The notes below the pieces were generated by a model that saw only the letters and a program-made list of their open reading frames with translations, was not told where the DNA came from and did no database searches. From contig OX359202.1 of NCBI GenBank assembly GCA_947172415.1, positions 1,056,501-1,120,500 on the forward strand: a stretch of 64,000 nucleotides of DNA. Reading direction: 5' to 3'. Source of the DNA: Chondrosia reniformis. Taxonomy: Eukaryota; Porifera; Demospongiae; Chondrillida; Chondrillidae. The translations under genes were made by a program, and so were the position numbers. This document shows, piece after piece, positions 34,228-46,233 of this stretch; the first letter of the stretch is position 1; the number at the start of each line of letters is the position of its first letter.

Positions 34228-34662
34228 TATGTGGTATGGCTATTTCCAGTGGATATGGGTATATATATAGGAGGAGGAATGAATGCTGCAGAGAAGCCAA
34301 CTAAGAGTTAATGGAGGTTACCGTGGAGTGCAGTACAACAGTCAGTACAGAGCAGAGATAATACATCATCACCAGTCACTTGGGAGGAGATAGCTGATTC
34401 ACCATTTATGTCTTCATCTCTCTTACTCAACAGCAAGCTGCCAGTCTTGTTTGGAGGAAAAGAAAGTGAAGGTAAAAGGAGATCAGACATTATTGTGTAT
34501 GACTCAACTCAGAAGAGATGGACAGCAGTAGGCAACATTAGTACAGAATGTACTTATCCCTGCGTAGTACCTATTAACTCTAATAAAGTATTTGTATGTG
34601 GTGGTTTTATAGGTAACAACTGCTGTACAAACAAAACAGAACTTCTTGTAATGGGTAACTGA
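34228..34662 (+). pseudogene. Orphan Kelch C-terminal fragment
   Basis: Duplicate of the last three blades of a kinase-Kelch exon 3, beginning at the LCGMAISSGYGYI region. The frame is broken by a stop (AAGAGTTAATGG for AAGAGTTATTGG). The rest is open and has its own variants at the clustered sites (FMSSSLLL, STECTYPC, GGFIGNNCC). It sits about 570 bp after copy C, so it is the remnant of another unit. Confidence 0.8.
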
Positions 34663-34827
34663 TTATTTTGTATATATATAATATTTGTTGGTTGTAATTT
34701 TAATTTTAGAGTTTGGAGTACGTATCCTTAAATTTGTATTTTCAAGTAATCTGAAGCAATTCAGCTATTTATACATAATAGAGAAATGTTAAGATGCCAG
34801 ATTGCATAATCACTTTCGTCTGTATAA

Positions 34828-35322
34828 ATTGATGTGAAATTTCGAGATATACGAAGTCGTTTATCTACTTATAGAACCAGAAAGAAGATTGCACAGATAT
34901 TAGAATCTAACAGCCAAAGCTTAAATGCAGACCATGATGTAAAAGTAGACAGTAAATCTTCAAAGAGTTCCATTTTAAGCCATGACGTTAACAAAGTGAA
35001 GGAATCTGAACCGATTAAGGTTGAAGAGAAGAATGAGAGTACTACAGCCCATATCTCAGATTCACTAACGTGTTCCTGGATCCTCGTGGCCGTTAAGTGC
35101 ATCATCTGGTTGGGAGGATTGGGAGTGTTTATACACTTTGGATTTGGAAGTGTTTTTCTGATGCTTTCCGCCTTCTATCTCATCTACGCCAGCTTGAGAG
35201 GCAGTAGGAGACGACCTTGGGAACCCAGCGCCTATTCTGTGTTTAACAAAAACTGTGAATCCATCGATGGGACTTTAAAGGCTGAAGATTTTGAACGCGA
35301 AATTATAGGAAGACATTTTTAA
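34828..35322 (+). pseudogene. SAYSD1: SAYSD1-like copy 2, start codon lost
   Basis: The longest open copy: 162 codons of continuous frame with the N-terminal KFRDIRSRLSTYRTRKKIAQ, two hydrophobic helices, PSAYSVFN and GTLKAEDFEREIIGRHF. However, the position equivalent to the ATG of copy 1 (ATGGATGTG) reads ATTGATGTG, and no upstream in-frame ATG exists before a stop. Expression would need a non-AUG start (GTG at 34834) or an upstream exon I cannot see. If SAYSD1 function exists in this locus, this copy is the best candidate. Confidence 0.65.
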
Positions 35323-35393
35323 TTGAAGTTCAGGTCTACAGATATTCTACAGTATATAGTAGATGGAAAGGAGGTCAGTCTGGTGAGTTTTTT

Positions 35394-36952
35394 AGTCAAT
35401 AGATCTTTGGCTAAACGTTTATTAATGAACACAAGATTAACACGTGAAGGTGAGGGATGTTTTCTTTTTTCCTTTTTTTCCTTTTCAAACATATGGGTTC
35501 AATCTTGACCTGTTTATTTAGCTTTAATGTGATATACGTCTGTCACTATTTAGGAGCAATAGGCACATAAAGTATTTAGACATCCGAGACAATGACATAA
35601 GGATAGCTGGTCTGATGGCTCTCAGTTTGGCACACAAGATCAATCACAGGTTACTGCAGCTGGATGTTCCAAAGAACGTTAAGTCAGATCAGGTCAGTGG
35701 TTATTCAGTGTCTACAGTAGTACAGATGGAAAAGGAATCAGTAGTCTGGCAAGCCAAATCTGCTTCACACTGAAAGTGTAAGGGATCTGGTCTAACTTGT
35801 ATTCAAGAGGAGGATGTAAGGTCTGGCTTGTCAGACTAAGGGTTCAGTTGCTGGTAGACATTTTGTTTTAGATTAATGTCTATGTCCACTCCACTGAGGA
35901 TTGCTCTGTAACATATGTATGTAGTAGTTGAGAGGATCAACAGTTATGGTTTTACTATCATTTTATGGCCCATATATGATATACATTTGCTTCCTATACT
36001 GTTTACATATAGTGTATTTGTATGTATGTAGCGTGATCGTCCGATGATTAGCAATCTTCTATCTGAGATTGAAAGTTACACGCTACGGAATGTTCAGGAA
36101 AGGGAGCAGGTGAGATCTCCTGTTGACAGATCTGCTACCGAAGAGCCTCTCACACCAGAGGCCAAACAGCTGGAGATTGAAGGGCGTAAGAAGCTGTCTA
36201 GTGATGGTGGAGGAGAGGTACTGACAGTAGACCACCGCCCGAAGATCCCTTTGAAGCAGTGGTGCCTGTACTCAGCGAGACAGATAAGCCAGACGAGAAG
36301 AAGCTGGATAAACTAGTAGAGTTTGAGCACCATCTGGAGGATCCCTCTAATGTTGTAAGTGGAGAAGAAACTAGTCAGAAACATGCTTTATTACCTTCTG
36401 CAAATCCTACTGGAAAGAAGAGCTCTGATTCCAGTCAACCTAGCGTACAGTCATCATTGTTGGACGAGATGGGTCCTAGTGTGGAAGGTTTGCCAGACCT
36501 TCTAGAACCATTTCCCTCTTCAAGTACCTCCAACATGGGTACTTTAGATTATTCAGAGACTAGACAGCCTATTGCACCACCTCCAGCTGTGACTGATCTT
36601 CAGGATGTTGACCTGACACCCCCGTCTAAGGGGAGTAGGAATGGAGGTGAGACACTGGACGTGCTGCCTCTCCCTTCCCATCCCAACTCTATACAGACTA
36701 GTCACAGTGATCCTTCTACTTTACCAGTTGGCTTACTGCATCAAAGTGAGTTGTGTAGTCACATGACTATCATGTGACTACTCTGTTCCTTTTTATTGAA
36801 TATAACCAGGTGGAGAAGAGACTATGCGACCTTTGGACCTTGTGGGGACAATGGAAAGTGAGTTTAGATTAGTTGGTGATACCTTTTGTAATTAAAATGT
36901 TTTTCTTTATATCTTCTCTTTAGATGAAAATGAAAATGGAACTGTTCACTGA
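35394..36952 (+). pseudogene. PPP1R37: Copied PPP1R37 3' end, fragment 3
   Basis: Covers exon 8 end through exon 12. Lesions: a deletion at the start of exon 9 (ALAEILAEN is missing, 35554-35693), and a base change/loss in exon 10 near 36217 (GGAGAGGTACTGACAG for GGAGAGGATACCGACAG) that shifts frame. The long open segment 36259-36777 is the remaining acidic tail. Exons 11 and 12 and the stop are still recognisable. Confidence 0.85.
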
Positions 36953-37258
36953 TTATTGCTCATTTAATTATTGTCTGTACATGTTTACATGTGAGAAATT
37001 AAATGATCAATTGTATTGTTTAAATTACATAATTTGTAATCTTGTGAGGTCTATTGGGACAATTTAATAATATTAAAAAAATTCTACAAAACTGGGGAAA
37101 ATGTAGGAATGGTACAAATTTTACAGAAACAAGATGTTACACAGTAAGCATTAACATGAATGGTGTTGCAACATATCTACTCTCTAATATGTAAGCGTAT
37201 AGCTAAACAATAGACCATAGTCACGTGATGACATGTACAACACTCCCACTCGTAAAGT
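36953..37258. other. Leader of kinase copy D with E-box
   Basis: Related to the leaders of copies A, B and F. The block GTCACGTGATGACATGT is kept at 37219-37235, about 30 bp before the ATG. No exon seen. Confidence 0.5.
37222..37227. promoter_or_regulatory. CACGTG E-box upstream of kinase copy D
   Basis: Core of the shared TCACGTGA block, here only about 32 bp upstream of the ATG at 37259 because the intervening spacer is shorter. Confidence 0.4.
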
Positions 37259-40200
37259 ATGGCTGAACGTACACGCCTCCCAAAATGCCCTGTTAACTTG
37301 AAACTTTCTTCCAAAGAACTTGGACGAGGAGCTTATGGTGCTGTACGAGAAGGAGAATATAATGGTCGCCCTGTAGCAGTGAAAACTCTCCACAGTGAGA
37401 TAGCTCAAGGTAAACCTCTCGAGGATTTCATCAGAGAATGTCGGCTTCTAGCCAGTCTCGAGGACCACCCCAATATCGTCAAATCGTACGGTGCCTTCGA
37501 AAGCAGGACCGGCGAGCCCATGTTGGTTCTAGAACGAATGAAGGAGAATCTCAGTCAGTATCTCAAGCGAAATCGCGGTACTTTGAGCCGAAAGAGACAA
37601 TTGGAAATATGCCTGAAAATTTCGTCTGCTCTAAAGTTTCTTCACAAAAGGAATCCTCCCGTGGCCCATCGCGACGTGACGGATAAAAACGTGTTGATCG
37701 GTGAAGACGGTAGCGTGAAAGTGAGCGACCTCAATCAATCCAAACTGCTGGAGAATGGAGACGTATACATGAGCACTACTGCTCCTGGTAATGTCGTGTA
37801 CATGCCACCAGAAGCACTGAAAAGTGGCGATTCCCATTATACTGTGAAGGTGGATGTGTTCTCCTTAGGAGTGCTGATGTTGCAGATTGCTACTCAGTGC
37901 CAACCGACATGTGGTCTGGTTGGTATTGGATATATGGCAGAGTGGGAGCGTCGGAGAGGTGATATGTCCAAACTACCAAGTGAACATGCTCTTAAGCCGT
38001 TGATAGAGTTGTGTCTGAAGGATGACTACAAGAGCAGACCTGATATTGGAATAGTCTTCCAAAAATTATGCTCACTTTATTATGGGTCTGAGGTATGTGA
38101 CTGAAATGATTTTTTATGTATACTGCGTGTTTGAAGTTTAATAATTAAGGTATAGTAGTCTGTCATAATCCTCGGTATGCTACTCACTGATGAAATCATA
38201 TTTAAAGTATAGTGTTGCATGTAATATGCATATTTTATATTTTGCTATACCACAGATTTTTTAAGTGTTGCATTTACGTAATAGGGATTTTTTGTGGTAT
38301 TTCATTGTGTTTATCAAGCTACAGATTTATACATTTTGCCCATTCTTTATTATTATTTATTATTTGTTATTTGTTTATAAATTTTGCTAGGTCTAATTCT
38401 TTTGTTTTTTTTCCTTATTATATAAAACTGCAATTGTTTGTGTATATGTAAAGCTTATGACTAAATATATAAACAAGCATCTTTAACTAAGACCTCTTTT
38501 ACTGTTTTATGTAGTATGGCTACAGATGGTACACGGAGGCTATAGAAACACATGGTTCAATAACTGTGATAATTGTTCGTTGCGTATTCACTGGATCTGC
38601 TCGTGTTGGAAAATCCTCTCTCAAATATTTGCTGTTGCACAACACTGCAAGAGAAGACAAAACTAGCACTGCCTTACTCGAAGCTCCAGAATTAGCTACA
38701 TTTAGTGAAGCAGCAATTGACTGTAACCTTACCAAGGGTATTATAGATGGGTCCATCTGGAAGGTGGTTGATGATGAAGTGTTGGGGAAACTGGTGTCTC
38801 AGGCACCTATCAGTAAAAGAACCGATTCTTTCCCTAGTAATGCCCAACCCAAGAACACAGAGAAAACAAAAAAGACTGCAGCTAGTTCTACCCAACCACC
38901 AACTACACCAAACTCACGCACAACCAGCAAAGGTGCAAGTTCCCATTCCCAGTCATCTGCTGCTCTTGGTCAAAGGAGTCCACAAAACTCAAAAGGAGCC
39001 CAATCTGTTCAAACTTCTGATTCTTTGCTTGAATTAGAAGAAGCTCGAAATCATTTCTTGCAAAAGCATAACATATCAACTGAAGCAGAATTTAATCTGG
39101 AGAGCTGTCCTCTTATATACCTCTTGGACACTGGAGGTCAGCCCTCATTCCAACATGTCATTCCACTTCTGCTTGATTTTCCTTGCAACTTTTTGCATAT
39201 TTTTAAAGCTTCAGAAAAACTCACAAATTCATGTGATAATACTTATTGCCGTGATGGAATAACAGAACAAACAAAAGCAAACAGCCGTACTAGCTGGGAA
39301 GTAATGAAGCAATCACTAACAGCCGCTTTCTCAATGTCTATGAAAAGCTGTCGTGAACTGAAAGCATTTGATCAATCAGTTGAGCCCAATCTTCATGTAT
39401 TATTAGTGGGTAGTCACCTCAGCCATCTCCCCAAAGAGCCTGAAGCTAAGAGAGCTCTGCTGGACCACAATGAAAAGATTCTAAGAGAGCTGAAGGGTAG
39501 GCCGTATGCTAGAAATATAGTGCCTGTAGATAGGGAGGTTAGGTATGAAGGGATTGCTAGGTACTTCCTTGTGGATAGTCACTTACAAGGACGTAAAGAA
39601 AGCATTCACACTCACAAAATAGCAGACCACATCCGTTCCATGTTGTCAGCCAAAGAGTTCCAGCTGACCATGAACGTGCCCAAAGTGTGGTTCTGTTTTC
39701 AGCTGATAACATCCAGTGTGAAGAAGAAGATGTGGAAATACACCGAACTGAGGCAATTCTGCATTCAGAGCAAGTATGTCCAGTTAGCTCATGCAGATGG
39801 ACAGCTCCATGCCTTGGTTACCCTGTTTCACAGCCTTGGTATCTATGTGTACTTTGACCTGCCGGGTGTCTCCAGGGAGAAACAGTGGATCTGCACAGAT
39901 GCAACATTCCTGTACAAAGAGATTTCAAAGGTGCTCACTGTTCAATATAGCGAAGATGATATCTGTAGGTTTAAGGAGACTGGGGAAATTCTTGAGAGCC
40001 AATGTGAGAAGTTGTTCAAACAACTCAAAGTCAGTGATGACATACCAGCAAGATGGCTCCTTGATATTCTGGTGCATGTGGGCATAGCAGCCAAGGTGAT
40101 ACAAGATGAAAATATTCATTATTTTATTCCAGCAGTACTTTCCGAAAGAGATCTTGCCCTGCCAAATGGTTCATTGGCCACTTTAGGATTTACTTTTGCC

Positions 40201-41827
40201 TTCCGCTCTCAATTAATGAGTCAACCGGATACTCACTGCATGCCAACTGGCATATTCCACAGACTAGCAGTTGATATTACAAGTAGGGAAACCAAAGCTC
40301 TTGGCCAAGGGATGACAAAGCCATGGAGATATATTGCTGACCAATCTGATTGCACTAGATTCATGTTCTCACAGAAAGATTCCTGCATTTTGCTGACACT
40401 TGAAGAAGATATAATCACGCTTCACCTTTTTGTTCCAGAGTACCTCCCAAAACTAGATCTGTCCCTGTCTGAGCTTTGTAAGCGTATTAGAGAAGAGATC
40501 CATGAGCGTATTAGTTACGTGAGCCAACAAGTGTTTGGTTCTGAGCTTCTCTCCCAGAAAGCTACTCTGAAAACTGGAGTCATCTGCAGAAGAAAGGATT
40601 GCAAGGATGCGAACATGCATCTATTAATGTTTGAAGATAATGATCCGATTGCTGGTATTTGTACCAGATCCAACATGTACCACTCAATGACTTCAAGAGA
40701 ATCACTTTGGAATTGTAAAGAGCCTGGATCCCTTCCTGAAAAGGTGTGTATTTTAATTTGAATGCTATATAATGTGTAAATTTAAAATGTATATCTATAA
40801 AGGTCTAAATGGAAATTCTTAGACATGCATGATTCCAGAAAAATATAGTTGACTTGAACAAATCAAAAAATAGATGATCAATATTCAAGATATAAACAAT
40901 GTTTTGCAGGCTTCTTCAGGTGTACTTAATAAATGTGCTTTGAAAGTTCTTAGACTACCTTATATACAGTTTTAGGATGCACTCTATACTTTTGTGAGTG
41001 TAACTCAAATAGAAATATATAGCTTAGAATTCTTCAAGGCTATACGACTATACATTCACGGTTATCCAAGCAACCATGTACTATACGTATTATAATACTA
41101 AAGCAATCTGACTTCACTTTATATTCCTCACCCAGCTATAGACTACTGCGTCTATTATTGAACATATTACTAGAAATACATACTTAGGAGTATGTCATAA
41201 GGTACATATCTCTTCTCATTTCTACAGCTAACAAGTACTTCATTTGAATTTGCCAATGTACACTATCTTCGCTATGAAGAAACGTCCGTACCAATTAAAA
41301 GGCATTCATCCATTGTAGCATCCAATTCCAGTAAGTACATATTTGCTGTTGAAGTCTCTTTAAAATCAATTATCTAAAACATTTTCTAATCATTTAATAA
41401 AGTTTTTTTCTAACTGCTCTGAAGTTATATTTCATCTCTTGTGTGTATCTATAAAGACAAAATTTGGTAACTATTTTATATTGCCCACAAAAATCATATA
41501 CAATTATATGCATGTATTATATTTATAGGTCATGACAGCATACAAAAAAGAGTGACAATAAGTAATATTCAAATTCAAGATGTAGCTGATTCTGAAGCTG
41601 TCAGTAAGTGGAGGGGAGTGTGCAGGCGTTTGGGAGTCACTGATGGTGTTATCACACACTCAGCAACTACATATATTACTGGAGAAGGAGGTGGTCCATC
41701 TGAAGCCTTTTATGCAGCAATGAAATCATGGCGTGATGAACAAGGAGAGAAAACGACATTATCTGTTTTAACTGAAGCACTGAAAAAGAGTGGATTTCAT
41801 GAAGTTGTTAATCAATTACAGAAATAA
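37259..41827 (+). CDS. Kinase-Roc-COR-death-domain fusion protein (copy D)
   Basis: About 1154 aa in four exons: 37259-38092, 38515-40743, 41228-41330 and 41529-41827; all junction phases agree. Exon 1 is a kinase-Kelch family kinase, but its DFG-equivalent is SDLN rather than SDLG; VAVK and HRDVTDKN remain. After the kinase, exon 2 starts YGYRWYTEAIETHG and encodes a Roc-type GTPase: P-loop GSARVGKSS, DTGGQPSFQHVIP (switch II), LLVGSHLSH in place of the base-recognition motif, with a Ser/Thr/Gln-rich insert between P-loop and switch. A COR domain follows (FHSLGIYVYF..PG...WICTDATFLYKEISKVL). The last exon is a death domain (IQDVADSEAVSKWRGVCRRLGV ... WRDEQGEKTTLSVLTEALKKSG). The order resembles DAPK1 (kinase, ankyrins, Roc-COR, death) without ankyrins. 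Likely a cytosolic signalling scaffold; role unknown. Confidence 0.8.
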
Positions 41828-42688
41828 GTGAGTTTTATACAAAGGTCTCTTAATTAAGTCACTGAAATGTTATTAATATTCAAAGTTGGGTGTTTAATAC
41901 CATAACATTGCACCATACATTTACTAGCTGTATATACTGTGCCTACATGACTATACATGCATGAAGACACCTGCTCCACTAACCTATACATATATAGGAA
42001 TTATCACTTCTGGGCACCTTCAGTGCGGACTGTGTTAAGTAACCTTTGAAACTCTCTTCTCTCTGGAATATGTAGTTAAGGTTATTGGAATTACTATTTG
42101 AACAAGCCAGCACAGCCTTTACACTTTTACAGTATACCCTGCTACTAAGTCAACAACTTGACAAGCCTCCTTTAGTAATAACTCATGGATCAGTCCACCC
42201 TGTATCAGATAGCTACGTATATATATACTGTTGAATGTACATTCTATTCCTCTATTTCACAGGTGCTATTATTATACCGATTATTTTATCTGATACTGAA
42301 CAGAAAAGCCGTTATAATGTCAGGTCCTGGAAACAATCTTTATTTTTGACTCTCATTACATTGAACTTACTATAGTTGTGATTCAAACTGGTGTTGTTAT
42401 ATTTTTTATTGTTTTTATATTTGTGTTGCATAAAATATACATATGATAATGTTATATATGTTGGAGTGCTACATTATATATGTACATATGTCTCACATTC
42501 AAGAGAACAAAACTGCATCTTTATACAGACGCTCTAGCTAAAAGTCGACATACTAATAAACTACATACTTTGGGAAGATGTACATGTGTACATGTGGGAG
42601 GAGATATAGGGCACAAACATTCCGACTACAAAGGTATGTACGTAATATCTTGTACAATTGAACACTCCCATGGCCACTCTCGTAAAGT
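41828..42688. other. Spacer between fusion gene and kinase copy E
   Basis: AT-rich. No PPP1R37 tail or SAYSD1 copy precedes copy E, unlike most units, so the unit boundary was changed when the Roc-COR gene was joined. No exon is recognised. Confidence 0.55.
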
Positions 42689-45123
42689 ATGGCCGAACGA
42701 CATGTACAACGCCTCCCAAAATGCCCTGTTAACTTGAAACTTTCTTCCAAAGAACTTGGACGAGGAGCTTATGGTGCTGTACGAGAAGGAGAATTCAATG
42801 GTCGCCCTGTAGCAGTGAAAACTCTCCACAGTGAGATAGCTCAAGGTAAACCTCTCGAGGATTTCATCAGAGAATGTCAGCTTCTAGCCAGTCTCGAGGA
42901 CCACCCCAATATCATCAAATCGAAAGCAGGACCGGCGAGCCCATGTTGGTTCTAGAACGAATGAAGGAGAATCTCCGTCAGTATCTCAGTCGAAATCGCG
43001 GTACTTTGAGCCGAAAGAGACAATTAGAAATATGTCTGAAAATTTCGTCTGGTCTAAAGTTTCTTCACGAAAGGAATCCTCCCGTGGCCCATCGCGACGT
43101 GACGGATAAAAATATATTGATCGGTGAAGACGGTAGCGTGAAAGTGAGCGACCTCGGTCAATCCAAACTGCTGGAGAACGGAGACGTATACATGAGCACT
43201 ACTGCTCCCGGTAATGTCGTATACATGCCACCAGAAGCACTGAAAAGTGGCGATTCTCATTTCAGTGTGAAGGTGGATGTGTTCTCCTTTGGAGTGCTGA
43301 TGTTACAGATTGCTACTCAGTGCCAACAGACATGTGGTCTGATGAACATTGGATCTGTAGCAGAGTTGGAGCGTCGGAGAGGTGATCTGTCCAAACTGCC
43401 AATTGAACATCCTCTTAAGCCGTTGATCAAGTTGTGTCTGAAGGATGACTACAAGAACAGACCTGATATTGATATAGTCCACGATCTGATAAAAGCACTG
43501 TATGTGGCAATACAGGAACACTCTGATGATGAAGTAAGTATACATGTTGACTTGGAATATCCATTTGGAATGAATATGTTGATTAAGTAAGAAATGTGTG
43601 ACTAGAGCCATACCCTATGACTATATAAGTACTGATGTCATTAACTTTCCTCATTTCTATATAGCTACTGATATCTGACATAGGAGCAGTACAGATCTCT
43701 CCTCTTGAAGTGTCAAAGAAACTGAATAGTGAAAGTCTTAATGTAAGCGAGTGCACTGCATGTAGAGCACCTATATATAGGTATATCAAAAGTCACTTGA
43801 TTGGCTGCATTAGATTGGTGATGATTCCATTGTATTGATAAGTTTGGTATTCTATGAATATCATTAACATATGTCCTCTTAATCATTTAATCATTTAATT
43901 TATAAATCCCCTCTTTGAACTATTTATTATTCTTTGAACTCTTACAGTAACATGTTTTGCTGGAAAATGTCTTCAAATATTGTTTATTCCTTTTATATTT
44001 AGTTTAAGTGTTATTAATTATATAGATTATCTCTCCATACACACATAGTCTAACTGTATCTGTTCACACAAGAATGTTCTACATACAATTTCATGTGAAA
44101 CCACACTCTGGTAATGTGTGTATATATGTTCACATGTATATTTTACAGTCACATTATATAGTTGGATCTTTTCTGTTTTGTAGTGTTTCAGGAGTGATCT
44201 CCTCTTAATTGGTCATCACTTTCTTAAAGCAAACTTACCAGATATTCCAGTACCAGTTTATGATGCAAGTGCACACTCCCTTGATGGTAAGGTCTTCATT
44301 ACAGGAGGACTTCTAGGTAATTTGTCCCCTTGCAAGGTGATGCAGGTCCACCATATTGATGATCAGAAAATGCACATGGACCACAATTTCAGATATCCCA
44401 CAATACCTTTGTGCAGCAGATATTATACAAGGTCATCTGACACTGATTGGTGGAGTGGATGCAGTTACTGGTAAAGTTACAGGAAAGCTGTCTACATATG
44501 TTAATGATCATTGGAAAGAAATCTACCCTCCTATGCCAACACCTAGAAGTTGGGTAGGAGTAGCACTTGAAGATAACATTTTGATCATAGTTGGTGGATG
44601 GTGTGCTGGTGCAGCAGTGAGTACAGTTGAAGTGTTAAACACAGAATCAAAGCAGTGGTACTCTCTGAATAGTCTGCAGTTACCAGAACCTATATATTTA
44701 TGTGATATGACTATTTCCAGTGGATATGTGTATATAGGAGGAGGAATGAATGCTACAAAGAAGCCAACTAAGAGTTATTGGAGGTTACCGTGGAGTGCAG
44801 TACATCAGTTAGTACAGAGCAGAGATAATACATCATCACAAGTCACTTGGGAGAATATTGCTGATTCACCATTTTTTGGATCATCTCTCTTACCCAACAG
44901 CAAGCTGCCAGTCTTGTTTGGAGGATGGGATGGCAAAGCAAGATCAGACATTTTTGTGTATGACCCAACTCAGAAGAGATGGACAGCAGTAGGCAACATT
45001 AGTACAGAATGTCCTGGACCATGTGTAGTACCTATTAACTCGAATGCAGTATTTGTATGTGGTGGTTATATAGGTAACAACTGTTGTACAAACAAAACAG
45101 AACTTCTTGTATTGTGTAACTGA
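42689..45123 (+). pseudogene. Kinase-Kelch copy E, two frame lesions
   Basis: Exons correspond to 42689-43533, 43665-43742 and 44184-45123. The kinase exon lacks 13 nt near 42922 (CGAAAGCAGG follows AAAT directly where others have the SYGAF codons), shifting frame; the downstream part is open in the other frame. The Kelch exon has a 7-nt insertion near 44370 (CAGAAAATGCACATGG for CAGAAATGG). Other motifs stay well conserved (HRDVTDKN, SDLG, Kelch GG doublets), so inactivation looks recent. Kelch-site variants: TPRSWVG, YLCAADI, LIGGVDA, GGWDGKARSD, STECPGP. A sequencing error is possible for each lesion, but two independent ones make a pseudogene more likely. Confidence 0.75.
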
Positions 45124-45270
45124 TTGCATTGTGTTTGTAATTTTTATGTAATGAGATTCTTACATCATTCTTCATTCATAAAGGATGTTTTCTTTTTCCT
45201 TTTTTTCCTTTTCAAACATGGGATCTTGACCTGTTTATTTAGCTCTAATGTGACATACATCTATGTTCAG

Positions 45271-46233
45271 GAGCTATAGCTTTAGCAGTAAATAGGCATA
45301 TATAGTATTTGGACATCCGAGACAATGACATAAGGATAGCTGGTCTGATGGCTCTCAGTTTGGCACACAAGATCAATCACAGGTTACTGCAGCTGGATGT
45401 TCCAAAGAACGTTAATTATATCAGATCAGGTCAGTGGTTATTCAGTGTCTACAGTAGTATAGATGGAAAAGGGGTCAGTATATAGTCTGGCGAGCTAGAT
45501 CTTTCAGTTCATGATCAGTTGCTGGTAGACATTTTGTTTTAGATTACTGTTACTGTCCTCTCCACTGAGGATTGCTCTGTAACATGTGTATATGTAGTAG
45601 TTGAGAGGATTGACATTGCCGTGGTAGTCACAGCAAAGCTCCCTTGCACCAACTGTATCATTATGTTTTCCTATTTGTTTTGCTTGAAAATTCAACAGTT
45701 GTGGTTTTACTATCATTTTATGGCCCATATATGATATACACTTGCTTCCTATGCTGTTTACATATAGTGTATTTGTATGTACGTATGTGGTTGTTGACAC
45801 ACCAGAGGCCAAACAGCTGGAGATTGAAGGGCGTAAGAAGCTGTCTAGTGATGGTGGAGGAGAGGATACCGACAGTAGACCACCGCCCGAAGATCCCTTT
45901 GAAGCAGTGGTGCCTGTACTCAGCGAGACAGAGAAGCCAGACGAGAAGAAGCTGGATAAACTAGTAGAGTTTGAGCACCATCTGGAGGATCCCTCTGATG
46001 TTGTCAGTGGAGAAGAAACTAGTCAGAATCATGCCATATTACCTTCTGCAAATCCTACTGGAAAGAAGAGCTCTGATTCCAGTCAACCTAGCATACAGTC
46101 ATCATTGTTGGAGGACATGGGTCCTAGTGTGGAAGGTTTGCCAGACCTTCTAGAACCATCTCCCTCTTCAAGGACCTCCAATGTGGGTACTTTAGATTAT
46201 TCAGAGACTAGACAGCCAATGTTAGTCAACTGA
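45271..46233 (+). pseudogene. PPP1R37: Copied PPP1R37 3' end, fragment 4
   Basis: Exon 9 copy (45271-45432) has a stop from a local change (GGCATATATAG) and an insertion near the end. The exon 10 copy begins only at PEAKQLEIEG (45797) and ends by joining foreign sequence after TRQ (then PMLVN and stop). No SAYSD1 copy lies between Kelch copy E and this fragment. The same abnormal end is found in fragment 6 at 58198, marking the edge of the large duplicated block. Confidence 0.85.
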
